Positions 47,915 through 62,800 of a stretch of DNA of 64,000 nucleotides are shown piece after piece. This DNA is from Dimorphilus gyrociliatus. Its lineage: Eukaryota > Annelida > Polychaeta > Dinophilidae. The notes under the pieces are model-generated. The model saw nothing but the letters and a program-made list of their open reading frames with translations, did not search any database and was not told the DNA's origin. Location of the stretch: NCBI GenBank assembly GCA_904063045.1, contig CAJFCJ010000006.1, forward strand, positions 4,418,408 to 4,482,407, written 5' to 3'. Each line of letters begins with the position of its first letter. The stretch's first letter is position 1. Both the position numbers and the translations under genes were made by a program.

Positions 47915-50900
47915 TCAAGGTTCACTCATATCCTGAGATATGTACGATAGATGGCGTTCAAAAGATGGTCTGGATGAACTTCTTCGAACTGGTTGTGCAA
48001 CTTCGTTTGAAAAGTCACTGGAAGTAAAAACACCACTATCCGATAACGTACTGAGAAGTTCGTCTTCAGAGACATGCGTTGAAACTGATAGTTGTGTCTC
48101 AAAACGGAATTTAGTTGGTTCTATTTTACTCATTCTTCGACGTTGCCAGAATCTTAAGTTTTGATATCTGATGAAAAGAGGAAAAATACAATAATAATAA
48201 TAAACAACAACAATATATAATAAATTGAAAAGAATGCATAATATACAAATATTTATCAGAATACTTTTTAAAAAGAACAACAGCGATGATTATCAGAATC
48301 AATGCAATTGCAATTCCGACTATTATTCCGACTAATTCGGCTGTTGATAGTTGATCTCTACGATCTGTGTAGAAGAGAAGAAGATTTTTTTTTATAAATA
48401 TATGTAATGTTACAAAAGATAAAGGAAGGAAGGAAGGGAGGAAAAGAGGGTGAGAGAGATAGAGAGAGAGAGAGAGAGAAGAATGAGTGATAAACAGATA
48501 GGCCAGTTGAAAGATGGACTAAAAGATAGAATAATGTCTAATTAACTTTTATACCATTTAGTTGAGATTCTAAAAGAGCCGGATTGGAGCTTGTAGAGGA
48601 GTTCGGATTTACTGCTTGAAGAGTTGCTAATTTAAAAGAACAGCCTTAGATTTCCTTTATAGTCACGAATCGATCGACTCACTCGAAACATTACTAGTCA
48701 TCTTTGGCGTCCCTCTAACAAGAGTAGTTTTTGTAGGCGTTACTTCCCCTCTTGAAGTTGGGGGTAGCGAGCTTTTTGTTGCGATTATCAAAGGCTCGGT
48801 AAAGATCTTCCTCGAAAAATCTTTCAATATATATATAAAATAATAGAACAACCACAGTTCAGGAGATTTCAACGACACAATTTTTCACTGGCATTAAACC
48901 AATGATATATCGATCAAATCAATATTGATTAAATGAATACAAGAAAATAGGCTTACCATTCTGCCATTTTGTTGTTGTTGAAGGAAGAGAAGGTGTAGAG
49001 GGTAATGTAGGCTTAGGAACAAGCTTGCAATTAGTCTCGTTATATAATTGATAACCATCACTACAAAGACAATTCGAAATTACGCAGAGTTGCTCGCAAA
49101 TTCCAACTGGACATTCCAACCTCCCGGGATTATTGCTAGAATTTACCACGATAACTTGATTCATCATACTGAAGACATCTTGTCTCAGTAGCTCATGAGT
49201 ATTGTTCAAGCCACCGCTCTTGAGAGCTTTACCTATTCCCCTAACTCGCCAATTGGTAAAATAAATATATTCGTCAACTACAATTATAGAAAATAACATC
49301 CACGAGTCAAAGGCTTCAGATATGAATTTATAATCACTTCCATCAGTCTTTATGGATGATATTGATTTGTCCATGAAATTGTTAAAATATAGTCTCCCTT
49401 CCTTCTCATCAAGGGCTAAAGGATATCCGAAATTTCCTTTTCTTAGTAACTTAAGTTCAGTTCCGTCAAAGTTAATATTATAAATTTCTGCATAGGTTAC
49501 AAAATAAATTTTTCTGTAAAAAACAAAAAATATATATACTGTATATATAAACTATTAATCAACCTATTAATTAAATTAACAGTGTTTTATATTTATATTA
49601 ATTAACCTAGATTTGTATTCGATAGAGAGTTGACGAACAGTTGTTCTACTATATAGAACTTTTTTGTATCTTCCATCCGTTGAAGATAGTGTGAGGCGGC
49701 GCCCTTCGTTGGTTATCAATAAATCGGAAAAAATATCGTATTCCATATAAAGAGTAACTGAAAAGAGGTTGTTTTTTATGTTTTTTCTATTCACAAACTC
49801 TGTGTAATACTGTGTTTTGTCTTACATTGTTGTCGAATTGACGTAACTGTTCCATTCTCGTAATATATCCGTAAATATCCGTATGATAGATCATAGTAAA
49901 AAATTCTCTTATTTCGCAAGTCGTAGGTTAAACCAACCGGCCTAGTAAAAGTAGGTTGAAGATTAAGTACTGGGGAATATTTTTTAAAGTCCAGGGATAT
50001 TTTATAAATAGCATTTTTATAATCGTCTGCAATCAACAGATAGCTTGTATCATTAAAAGTGTTTGGACTGCATTTGTTTCCATTTTCCGGATTTGTTTGA
50101 TATCCATCCTGACAAACACACTCGAAAGAATCGAACGAAGGAACGCAGATATGCTGGCACGGGCAACTCCGTGCACTACTTATATTATCGCTTCTCCAAC
50201 CGTTGTAATTAAATATACTTAACGAACCAAATCCCTTAACGTTCTCCTTGCTATGCTCTCTCAGAACCCTCCCGGTCCTCTTATCTATAAAGACTATCAA
50301 ACCCCTCGCCGCCGTTGTTTTTACAGCAACCGCCAGCAAATTCTATCGAGGGAAAATAAGATGAAACACAAAAGTGTTTCCTATATATTCAATTTTTGAA
50401 AGCAATAAATACCCCGTAGAAAGCCATATCGGTTACATTCCATCCTTCCTTGACATGAAAAGTAATATTGTTGGACAGACTCCGTATTTTTTCATCTACT
50501 GAAAAATACAGACTGTCGTCCGAATAGTCTAAAGCTAATCCTCTTATTTCACTTTCGGCCTGGAACAAAACTTTAATATCACTTCCCGTTAACGTGGATG
50601 TTTTTATCGTGTTTTCTTCTACCCAAATTAATCGGCTATATGCAAATTAAAAAATATAAAATAAATATCCACAAAAAAAATGATAAAATTATCAAAGAGA
50701 TAAGGAAGAATGATATAGAATGAGGAATACGGATGAGGAGGAAGATGAAAATAGTACTGTTTCTCTTAATAACAAAAAAGTCTATGTACTTACTAGAATT
50801 TGTAATCGACGATTAAGCTTTTGGGTTTAAATAGGTTACAAATGATTGCCTTCCTCTGGTTATTTTCGTTGTGTAAATGAATACATTTGGTTGCAGGCGA

Positions 50901-53439
50901 TATTAACCAAACACAGTTCGATTCAAAATGAGTTGCCATTGCTGTGTATATAATTTTATTGGTTTTCATTAAAAAGATAAACAAATTCATTGACTAATAA
51001 TGATTATATTTGTAAAGGAAAGAAATTCAATTAAAGAGGCTATTTTCCTATTTCTATTGAGGAAAATATATTTTCACAACAAAAATTAACACCTCACCCG
51101 AAATAGCTGCTATTCCTCTTGATATACGGCCAGAATAGACTCTATCTGTATAACTGTAGTGAAATCTATCGAGAGAAGGATCGAAAACATTTTCAATACT
51201 CAGGTATATTCTACTCTTGTAGGGATTCGATGCAATTGTCGTAAAAGTATAATCTCTAGGCCAACTATATCCAATGCAAGAATCGGTTATTCTCGTTTCA
51301 TTGGACAGATAAATATGATTCAAACTTATTGAACAAATTTTTTTTCCATTCGTATAATGAATAAAGGTCTGATTCATAAAATTCTTCAATCCAAAAGTAC
51401 CTATTAGGGTGGGTGAGAAAGAAAATGAAAGAAATGCTCCGATGGGGAAAATTCAATTAATTTTTCTTTAATAAATTATATGGTATAGGAAAAATTTTCT
51501 CCTTACTGCAACTCTTATCGTCAGCAGTCAAATAACTCCCGATTTCACAGGAACACGCTTGACCACTCTCAAAATTCGATAGTAATAACTGACCGCAAAT
51601 TTGTCCATTATTAACTGTATAAAGAATATAAATATATATATATATATATAATCTTCCTGAAGAACCTTTAATTTATTCGCAGTTAAACATTTCTTTTTAG
51701 AAATTACAATCAATAGTAATTATATTAAATATAGGCCTAACCAGACAAATTTTTGCCTCCTACTGCGAAAGATTCCCCAAGTAGAGTTGCGTTGGGAGTT
51801 ATGCAAAACTCGTACGACGTGTCCGCATTGCTAATCGACTCATTTTTGGTCGTGAAAGAAATACTGTCTTCGTTTATTTTACGAACATGATTAGTTTCAT
51901 CAGTTACCAATAGGTGTCCCTGTAAACAAGAGTGAATTAAGCAGATATTCATCGCAAAAATGTTGTTGTTGTTGTTTAAAGTAAGCTAAGAAAGAAACGG
52001 AAGCGGAGACTTTTCTCCCTGAGCTAATTTAATCAGGAAAAACACCTCTATTCTCACTCTTCTTCTAGCTTGTGTCTTAACCATCTATAATCTACTACTT
52101 TCTCCCTCTACTTTTTATTTTCTTCTGTTTCTCTCTTATTTACTTTATTTATAAACATTTTTTAAATAATTCATTATTAAATACTGACACTGAGTTGCCA
52201 AAATATAATTGATTTTACATTAATGCTATTGAATTTAATAATTCGAACTGTGTTGGTTGTGATGTTCATAAAAAGTATATTTCTTTGATCCGAAAAGATA
52301 AATCTATTGAAAAAAAAAGGAAAGAAAGAAAAGAAAACAGTATATTAATAGGATTCATTACGCAATAAGGGAAAAAAAGGAAAACCTAGATAAACAATCT
52401 AACTTAATTAGTGGAATCTAAACTTTTCTGATTTATATAGCTGTTTAAAACAAAAAAAAAACAGAGAAAGAAAGAAGATAAAAAAAAATACGTATAACTG
52501 CAATAAGAGAAGAAATGATTCTCTTACCCCTCGGTTGTGGAAGACTGTAATGATATAGATTCGTTATGAGTGTAAAGAACTTGAATTTTCGAATTAGTTT
52601 TGAGTGGCCAGGAGAGAATACTTCTACCAGTACGAGACAAGAAGAATAGAAACCTATGTAATTTACAAAGTAAAATTTATATAGTTGATTAGAAATAATA
52701 TAAAATCGTTATCATTTACCTTTTATATTCATTTATAATCAGTTTTGTTGCTGGTGGAACGGATATAAATAGTATCAGAGATCTTTTCGGTTTGTTGTTA
52801 TTGTTTAGTCGTGTAACTTTTAATTGTAAGAAAAATGATTCTATCCAATAAACATTACCAGTCTGTTGATCAACAACTAGACTGCTAATTTCTAAATTGG
52901 GACTATCGTCTAAAATTTCTTCCTTAAAATTTCCTTCTTCGAGTAATTCAATCGATATTAAATTTCTGTATAATTAATATATTATGCATTAATAGATTGT
53001 TGCCTCTGTCGCCTTTTTGACCGTTAATTTATTACAGTATATTGAATCATATAATGAAAAAGTAAAGGTAGAGGAGAAGGAGGAGAAGGAAAAGGAAAGA
53101 TACGGAAAGATAGATAAACAAAAAGAAATACTATCAAACCTTCTTAACAGATCGTAATAGATGAGTATGTTTTTCGAAAAGTATAAATCTAGGACGTCCC
53201 TATTATATCGACCGTAAATAACGTATGAATAATTTGACACTGATAATTGAAAATGAGTATTATTCAATTGTAAAACCAGAGTAGCATTAACAGTTTCCGA
53301 GCAATTTTGACAGGATGCTGAAAATTTAATATTTATATATTTTCAATCCTGAAAAAGAGTTAATATAAGCTGTCTTTTACCTACCCAAATATAACAATGA
53401 TGCAAATAATAATAAGGTAAGAGATCTATCACGTTCCAT
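47915..53439 (-). CDS. LRP-like receptor: three YWTD propellers with EGF modules, 17 exons
   Basis: A 1164 aa type I membrane protein. Minus-strand exons: 53439-53385, 53317-53140, 52965-52720, 52653-52528, 52303-52219, 51919-51742, 51614-51507, 51400-51093, 50993-50794, 50635-50413, 50342-49826, 49757-49607, 49513-48957, 48820-48683, 48626-48555, 48364-48265 and 48167-47915. Frame is kept throughout. A signal peptide is followed by three degenerate YWTD propellers (NVYWIE, NKIIYTA, RLIWVEE, SLYFSVD, RIFYYD, RLYFNN, YIYFTN). Each ends in an EGF module, at about residues 300-325 (CSCEIGSYL), 626-660 (CPCQHICV, FECVCQDGYQ) and 923-955 (CEQLCVISNCLCSDGY). A Ser/Thr/Pro stalk, a transmembrane helix (about 1057-1078) and an 84 aa tail follow. 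There are no LDLa repeats and no NPxY motif. The family fold is clear; orthology to LRP4/5/6 is not. Confidence 0.85.
48421..48480. repeat. Purine microsatellite (GGAA then GA)
   Basis: Lies in the intron between exons 15 and 16 of the LRP-like gene. Confidence 0.85.
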
Positions 53440-53835
53440 TATATTTCTACTCGTTCCTTAAGTAGCCATTATTAAAGTGAATATGGGCTTAGACTCCTTG
53501 GATCACAGTGACCATGCAAGTATCAAAACATTTTTATACGTATCTATACACGAATAATTGACACGAAAAAGGATATTGACCGCATAGGCCTGTTTAAGAC
53601 CAAGTAATGTATTCCATTGACAACGGATTAAGGTGGCACACAACAGCTTAAGATAAGAAGTAGGACTTTTCGTTTATGCATTATTACAGATTTCATGTAC
53701 AGCAAGTAGATATTCATGAATATAAAATGAAATTTTTTATGTGTACTACTAAATCTATATATATACTGTATATACATAAATGATTTATAAAGAAGAATTT
53801 CGTTTTCTCGTTACAATGTTCTATTTACTCAATGA

Positions 53836-55351
53836 TTAATAACAAGCAAGCCCTAAGAGAGAATTTAAATTCACTCCAAAGATTTTCTTGAAGAAAGCAT
53901 CCTTAACAAAATCGTGAGGTATTGTCCTTAGAAGGTTAACCGAAAAAAGAATCTTTCCTATCCTCATTGTGTCGTTTGCAGTCTTCTCTTTAGTATAATT
54001 AGATAGAGATGAACAACAATGTTCGTGTAATCTTTTTATTCGATCTTTTTCCAAAACTTGGGCATCTATTAAAAAGGAGGAGGATTTAAATGATTGTTAA
54101 TAATCATTTCTATAATCAATAGAACCTGTATCGAGGAAGAGAATTTGTTCTATATATGTAAATTCGATTGAATCAAAATTCAAATTTTGGCAATTAATTA
54201 TAGCTTGTCTTATCTTATCCATACTTTCTTCAGAAACCTGTCAATAGGGGGCGTATAGAGATGGAAGGAATTATTTTCTAATAAAAGCCACAGATGGCGC
54301 TTCAGTCTTTATGATAAAGACGAACTTACTTTGGGATCCAATTGGCCGAAAGTTCCATACCAATGAATAAGTAAGCCTCCTATATCTATTGACCAAGAGC
54401 TTGCATGCAAAAGGAACAAATTCTTCCATGTCGTTCTCATTAGAACAGATTTGTCAAATGTATGTAAATTTGAAAAAAAATAGGATGCCTGAATCTTTCT
54501 AACAGCTGTTAAGAGAATTTGAACGGATAATTGTTTTGCCACAGTTTCTCTCTGCAAGGTTTTAGTTGTAATATTCCGTTTTTCCTCACTGTGTCCACAT
54601 TCAGACCCACCTCGTCTGGCTTGTAAAATCGAGGGCACTGAGAAAATAGGAGTTGCCGCTAATTGCGGAACTTGACGACTTTGATATAAAAAGGAAGCTG
54701 GAATGACACTCTCTGGTTTTCTCATTTTATGTCCTTTATTCTTTCTAGGACCTCTCTCCTCTTGAACAGCTAGAATTTATCGATAATATTCAACACTTTT
54801 GAATATACTGTATATTTTAGTATATAGAGAGATGGTATATAGTAAAAAATTCTTACCATTTTTGTTCATGCGAACGCTTAAGCATTTTCGAAGTCTACAG
54901 TGAGGGCACCAATTTCTTCGTGCCTTATCAATAACACAATTACCAGCCCCTATACAAGTATAAGCCATCTTTTTTCGAATACTTCTCTTAAAAAAACAAC
55001 TACATCCGTCGCAGCAAAAGACTCCTACATGAAACAAATTTCAAGTGAATAATGACAGCAAAGTTGTACTTTAATAGATTATAGTACGCATATATAAATA
55101 GTATATGTAATATGTTCTACATTTTTTTTAAGTATAAAAAGTAGTTCATATTTCATACCGTAATGTTTTCCATAGCTTTTGTCTCCACAAACTTTACACG
55201 GAACGGGAATCGGTAATGTTCTTCCTGGAAAAGAAAAAAAAAGAAAATTAAAAAAAAATTGATTCTTAAAGCTGTTTAAAAAAAAATCTGTAACATCTAA
55301 TATGCCTAATATTTTATCACTAGAACACGAAATAAAGATATACTTACCCAT
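53836..55351 (-). CDS. NR2E-family nuclear receptor (tailless/PNR/fax-1 type), six exons
   Basis: A predicted 339 aa ligand-regulated or constitutive transcription factor. Minus-strand exons 55351-55348, 55224-55159, 55024-54857, 54769-54330, 54237-54126 and 54065-53836. Exon 1 codes just ATGG. The DNA-binding domain starts [17 protein letters not shown], then [14 protein letters not shown] (P-box CDGCS). The second finger [25 protein letters not shown] has five residues between its first two cysteines, fewer than the seven of [17 protein letters not shown] is the A/T-box region of the NR2E group. The ligand-binding domain is shortened and divergent. Its end, [16 protein letters not shown], matches the helix 11-12 region of TLX/PNR (IEEVFFKKTIG). 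This favours an NR2E3/fax-1-like or NR2E1-like member. NR2E receptors act in neural and photoreceptor fate. Confidence 0.88.
54238..54329. promoter_or_regulatory. Paired CTCF-like motifs within a 92 bp intron
   Basis: The intron between exons 4 and 5 of the nuclear receptor contains CAATAGGGGGCGTA (54242-54255) and CCACAGATGGCGC (54288-54300), two matches to the CTCF core in the same orientation, about 46 bp apart. Binding is inferred only. Confidence 0.4.
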
Positions 55352-56793
55352 ATTATATTTTTGCTGTCCAATATTAGAATGATAGAATTAGATTAGGATA
55401 ACTTTTTATAAATGAAGACAGGCATCAGCATAAATTAAGAAAATACTGGAGAATCTCAGAGATGGGCGGGGTGTCAGCATATTTCCTATTAGAGTTTCTT
55501 TGAGATGCATTCCCAGAATTTATGTTAAATATTGCTCTGAACATTCGTTTTTAATATATAAATGCAATAAAAAATGTCTGACGAAAATTAATTGATTAGT
55601 AACTTATTAAGTTTTATATATGAACAAAGTGGTCATCCCTCGTTTATAAATTAATAGGGAAATAAGGAGGAGGAGCTAAACACGTGACCAAGAAGTTGGT
55701 ATCTCTTAAGTGGAGACGCATTCGTTTGTTCAGGCATCGCTACTGATTAAGTAAGAGCAGACAAAATCGAAAATCGTATGACTGTTTGATAGGGAAAGTA
55801 TTATTTGATCAGACGTTCTTTGGTGAATTATTATTACTTAAAAAAGAAGAATCCAAAACAATAGGCATACATTTCGGCAGAAATTTTATACGCTTTACCG
55901 GATTACTCTTTTGCAACGGCAAATGTTGCGCGGATAAGTAGCCTTATTGAACAATTTGATGGAAAGAAGCGGTAAACGTCAGATGAGTCTGTACAGCTGC
56001 GGCAGGTGGATGTCACCAGACTCTATTCAGTGTCATTCACTTATCAGTGCTAGTCTATAAAGTTTTTCTCAAATTTCATAAATACGCAATTGGCTTGAAT
56101 ATGTAAATAAGCCGGTACATAGAGCTTTAAACTTACGTAATAATAGCACATTCCCCTCATTCTCTAAAGACTATAATTAGAAATGAATCAATATTACGAA
56201 ATATCAGAGAATCATTACAAGAAATTTAAAACGTTCAGAAATTTTCGCTTCATATTTCGTAACTTAATTAATTTAGTATTTAAGTGATAGTTTATCATTC
56301 TGTCTTTCACTTTACAATATGAAATACAAGACTCAAAAAGGAAAAATAATTAGCGTTTTGCCTGATAGCGGCAATAATGATGTTTTCGCGAGCATTAACG
56401 TTCAAAGGTACGATTCTTAATACTATATTGCTGTATATTGGAAGAAATCCATTACTAAACGACAGTCATTAAATTTATTGAATTTTTGAATTATTTTATA
56501 TATGCGTAGAAAAATTTAAAAAAATTATTAAATGCGCGCGGAAGTCGTGATATGCACCGGATATGATTACATCGAAACTATTTCTTTATCAGATTATTAA
56601 AAACCTTTTTTCTAATTGATTTAAATCAGTTTGAATAAAATTTATATTAAAATTTAGATAAATATTAGGATATATACTTATTTATGTATAGAAAAATTTG
56701 CGTTTTAGCTGTGCGGCACTTTTTAACGCGCAATAACCTAGGCGGAAGTAGCCGTAACCTTTCTTTCTATACGCGGTATAGTCTACTCTCAAC
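55352..56793. other. Divergent intergenic region between the nuclear receptor and eIF4A
   Basis: About 1.4 kb. Contains an ACACGTGACC E-box near 55680-55689 and a more balanced composition from 55650 to 56060 that may be a promoter or enhancer. No exon recognised. Confidence 0.5.
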
Positions 56794-58703
<1,910 letters not shown>

Positions 58704-59891
58704 CCATCTGTAAAACTCTGTTATCTGTTGTCTGTCGATTGTTTTTTTTCCACCAAACAATCTGCTTATCGAATTTTATTAGGATTTTTTTGGAAAATAA
58801 TTCACAAAGTGTCGATAAAAAAAGATATAAATATGTATAAATAAACTACAATATAATCCGCTTAAGTCAAATGTCCCCATATCAATATTCTTCTTTTTTT
58901 AGTAAATTCCCACAGGGAAGTTGTTTCAACCTCCTACAACTAAAACGTTTTGTTATAAATATTGTACTATACTTCTAAATTCCGTGTATTTGATGGTCCA
59001 CTCTATTGATATAACATCAAATTAATAAATGACCATCAAATCTCTTTTGTTTAAGTCAATCAAGTTTATTTAAATTATACTAAGCATTTTGTTGACATAA
59101 ACGGATTATAGTACAGAAAACTTAAATAATATATTTGGTTTAATACCCATTACAAGAAATTATCTTTCATTATTTACGACTGCATTGTGATTGCATGCAG
59201 AACATCGTTCATCGTTTAAAGCAACCTCTTATGAATTTGTTGATCGTCTAGCCAAGTCCAATTTCTATCCTAGACAGACGATGAAGTAATAATGTAAATA
59301 CTGTTTGTTACAGAATCGGACTTTGTGCCTGCGTTGAACTTTTTATTTTAATGCTAAACGTTATGTTTTCGTATTTATTACTCTTTAAGTCTTATTATGT
59401 TTTTGTGTTTCTTTTTACTTTTATTTTTTATTATTTTATGTCAAAATCTATATATAGTCTACATATACATATATATATGTATATATATGCATATGTATGT
59501 ATTAATATATGTATAGATATATATATGTATATAATGTATATATATATATATATATATATATGTTTATATAAATATTAATTACGTTAACATTATAACTGTT
59601 ACATACGTAAAAAGTCTACTCATCAATAAATACATTATGAAAAATTACCCGTGAAAAAACACTTGATAGTACGCCACCTATAACTGAGGCTTTACCATCG
59701 ATCTCATTTCGAACAAACCACTTATCGATTAACAACTCATTTAACTGAAAGTCATATGTACGGTTTTGAATCGAAGTTTGTATTATTTAGATTAACAGAT
59801 AAACCGAAAAAAACAGCCAGCTGGTGCAATTTCTACTTTCGCACCCTCAATAAAACACTGCTTTCTTTCTCTTAACTGCAAAGGACGGGGA
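58704..59891. other. eIF4A 3' region and TA/TATG repeat
   Basis: No gene supported. Polyadenylation-like AATAAA words lie near 58841 and 59020. There is a TA/TATG tract at about 59450-59570 and a CTCF-like ACGCCACCTATAACTG near 59671-59686. Confidence 0.6.
59450..59572. repeat. TA / TATG compound microsatellite
   Basis: Alternating TA, TATG and GCATA units producing a spurious Tyr/Ile-rich frame. Confidence 0.9.
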
Positions 59892-62800
59892 ATGTACAGA
59901 ATTATAAAATTGAACTTTTTAGTGGTTACTCTCTATCTGTCAAACTCGGCTTCTCTATTACGTAAGTAGACAAAAAATAAGGAAATATTAGAAAGTTTCT
60001 GTGTTCAATACCTGTATAAAAATAGTGCGCGTTTATGAAAAAAAGCCTCTTGAGACGATCTGTTGGCAATGCACGTCCGCAAACAGTCAGACTGAATTAA
60101 TAATGATTTATATTATGAATACAAGTGTATATGCAATGCTTTTATTTATTTTTCGTTATTTTTTCTTCTTTCCCTAAACAGATGTTCAAGTTTTCCATCA
60201 GGTTGAAATTTTGGAGAAGTTAGTGTCACAAAGCGAAAAGATTTCTTTTACGACAGTTACTCAGCCGGATTTTTATGATCTGTATAAATTACCATGCCAA
60301 AAGACAATTATATATGTCCTATTAAAGGATTGTTCGGAAGTGAGAGATGACGATTACTTGCCATATCTACACGTTTGTCTGTGCTACGATACGTTAAATA
60401 GTCAGTTAATAGTCCGTCCATGTAAATACGCCGCCATCCGTCCCATTGCCATTAAATATCTGATTCATCACCTGAAATGGATGGAAACAGTAGCATTTTA
60501 TCGTTCATTAGAAGGTCTATAACAATATTTACAGTATAATTTAATATAAATAGATATATAATATGTTCCATATTGTTTTACAAATAACTGACTAGTGGTA
60601 AAAAAAATCGACAGATAAATACTTGACGAGCTTAGTTCAGGCTTTGGGCGGAACGAAATCATTGTTTGTTGATTGGTCGCTTGTGAATTTGAAAGAAAAG
60701 CTGTTAAATATCAAATTTCGTTCAAGAGATCGACATTTTATAGCATCATCGTCTAATGCGACACAAATTTTCGAATTTGTAACAGAAGTAAGATACAATA
60801 GATATATATATATCCTATGTGGTAATATATTACTAACTCAGCTGCGTTCGTCGTATATGCTTGGACCTTCTTTTCGGTGGATAATTGACTTGAGCATATT
60901 AAAAGAATATAATGAGGAGTCAGAAGAGGAGATTGCTCGCAATCTGTGGGATGGTAAAGATAATGCTATGATAACGAGAGCCGATAGGAGATGGCCATTA
61001 AAAACGTATCTTGAGGTAATCGAACAAAAAAAAATTGTATTGTTTAATTCTTCGGAATTCTCATTTGCTAAGAAAAGAGAAAACAAAAAGGGGAATTCAT
61101 TATAATTCTCTTGTGCAAATGTAAAAGCATGCACGTGATCGTGTGAATAAACACGTGACCAACCATTTCCATTTTGCTCCTACAGTCTCTATTTTGTCAC
61201 TCTTTACAATAATTATTAAGTAGTATAATGTACGCATATTTAATGATTGTTATACATAAGAATAATTAATCTGAGAATATCTTCTCGCTGCTCTCAGACG
61301 ATTGTAGAGGTTGGTGAGAACAACTCATTTACGGATTATCAGTGCCTGCCCAAATTTTTAAAGGAGTATCAACAACTTTTAAACGAAGAATTGGAAAAGG
61401 TAACAGACGACTGTCCGTATAAACTAAAAAAATGTAGTTATGGATGTAATAATAAAGAAATAAGGCTATACGACGCTGCTCTATTTAAGTTAAGAAATAA
61501 CAAATTACAATTTGAGATGTTAAAAGATGAGAAATTATTCCCCGAAGAATTTGAAGGATTTAATAAAAGAAAGTTGAGAGTGGCGACCTTACATGTAAGT
61601 TTAAATAATAGTAGATTTATTGATTTCATATTCTGTACTTATTAGTATTTAAACTCCAAATTACAACTATCTTTATAAATTTTAGTATCCGCCATTTGTT
61701 AAACGACAACTCGATTCAAACGGAAATATCTTGAGTTATACTGGAATGTGTATTGAGATGCTGGATGCTTTGGCAAACCGGCTAAATTTTACATACGATC
61801 TTATGGAGCCGGCTGATAAGACGTTTGGTATCGAAGTTAACGAATCTGGCGAATGGAATGGATTAATTGGCCTTCTACAAAGAAGAGAAGTTGATCTTGT
61901 AGCGGGAGCCTTAACTATAACTCATACTAGAGAAGATGTTGTAGATTTTACGCATCCATATTGGGAAGAACCTACCGTATTAGTAATCCGTGAACCAACC
62001 CGAACAGTTGATATGTTTGCTTTTTTCAAGGTAGTAATAAACTAAAAGTAACTTTCACTATTAAATTCATTCATTATTTGTTTAGCCTCTGAGTTGGCAA
62101 GTCTGGCTGTCGGTTTATGCGTCGTTAATTCTTGTCTCGTTATGTTTATGGCTTTTTACTATCACGCACAAAGCGTCTTCTAACAATCCATTAAATCGTT
62201 TATATAACTGTATATGGTACTGCTATGGTTGTATAACTCAGCAAGGAGCCGTCAGTGAAATAAAGAGTAGTTCTGGAAGATATATTGTTGGTACATGGTG
62301 GATTTTTGTCTTGGTTATTGTTGCTACCTACACAGGAAATCTTATTGCGTTCCTTACTACAAATATCCCAAAATTACCTTTTTCAACACTCGAGCAGATG
62401 GCGCAACAAAAGGAGTATGCCTACGGGTTACAAGATGGTATTGTCCAAATGATGCTATTTAAAGTAACACATTGTTTGTCATATTGTTTGCGCTATTCAT
62501 AAGATTACTTTTTGTATTATTTAGACATCTTCAAATCCAACCTATAAAAGAGTCTGGGAAGGAATATCAAGTCATCGTGATGATGTTTTAGTTAAAGATA
62601 CAACCGAAGGCCTCGTCAAGGCAAAAAACGAGAAATACATTTATATTGGCGAGAAGACGAATATAGAAGCAGAAATGGCTTCAGATTGTAATATAACTTT
62701 ACTACCTGAAGAGTTTTTCAAGGTTGGTTTTGGATTTGCTCTTCAGGATGGGGATCCTTACGGAGAGGTTTTTAATAAGGAGTTCGTAAAATTTCGTCAT

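Noticed and set aside
59351-59578. Tyr/Ile-rich frame after eIF4A
   Set aside because: Translation of a TA/TATG microsatellite.
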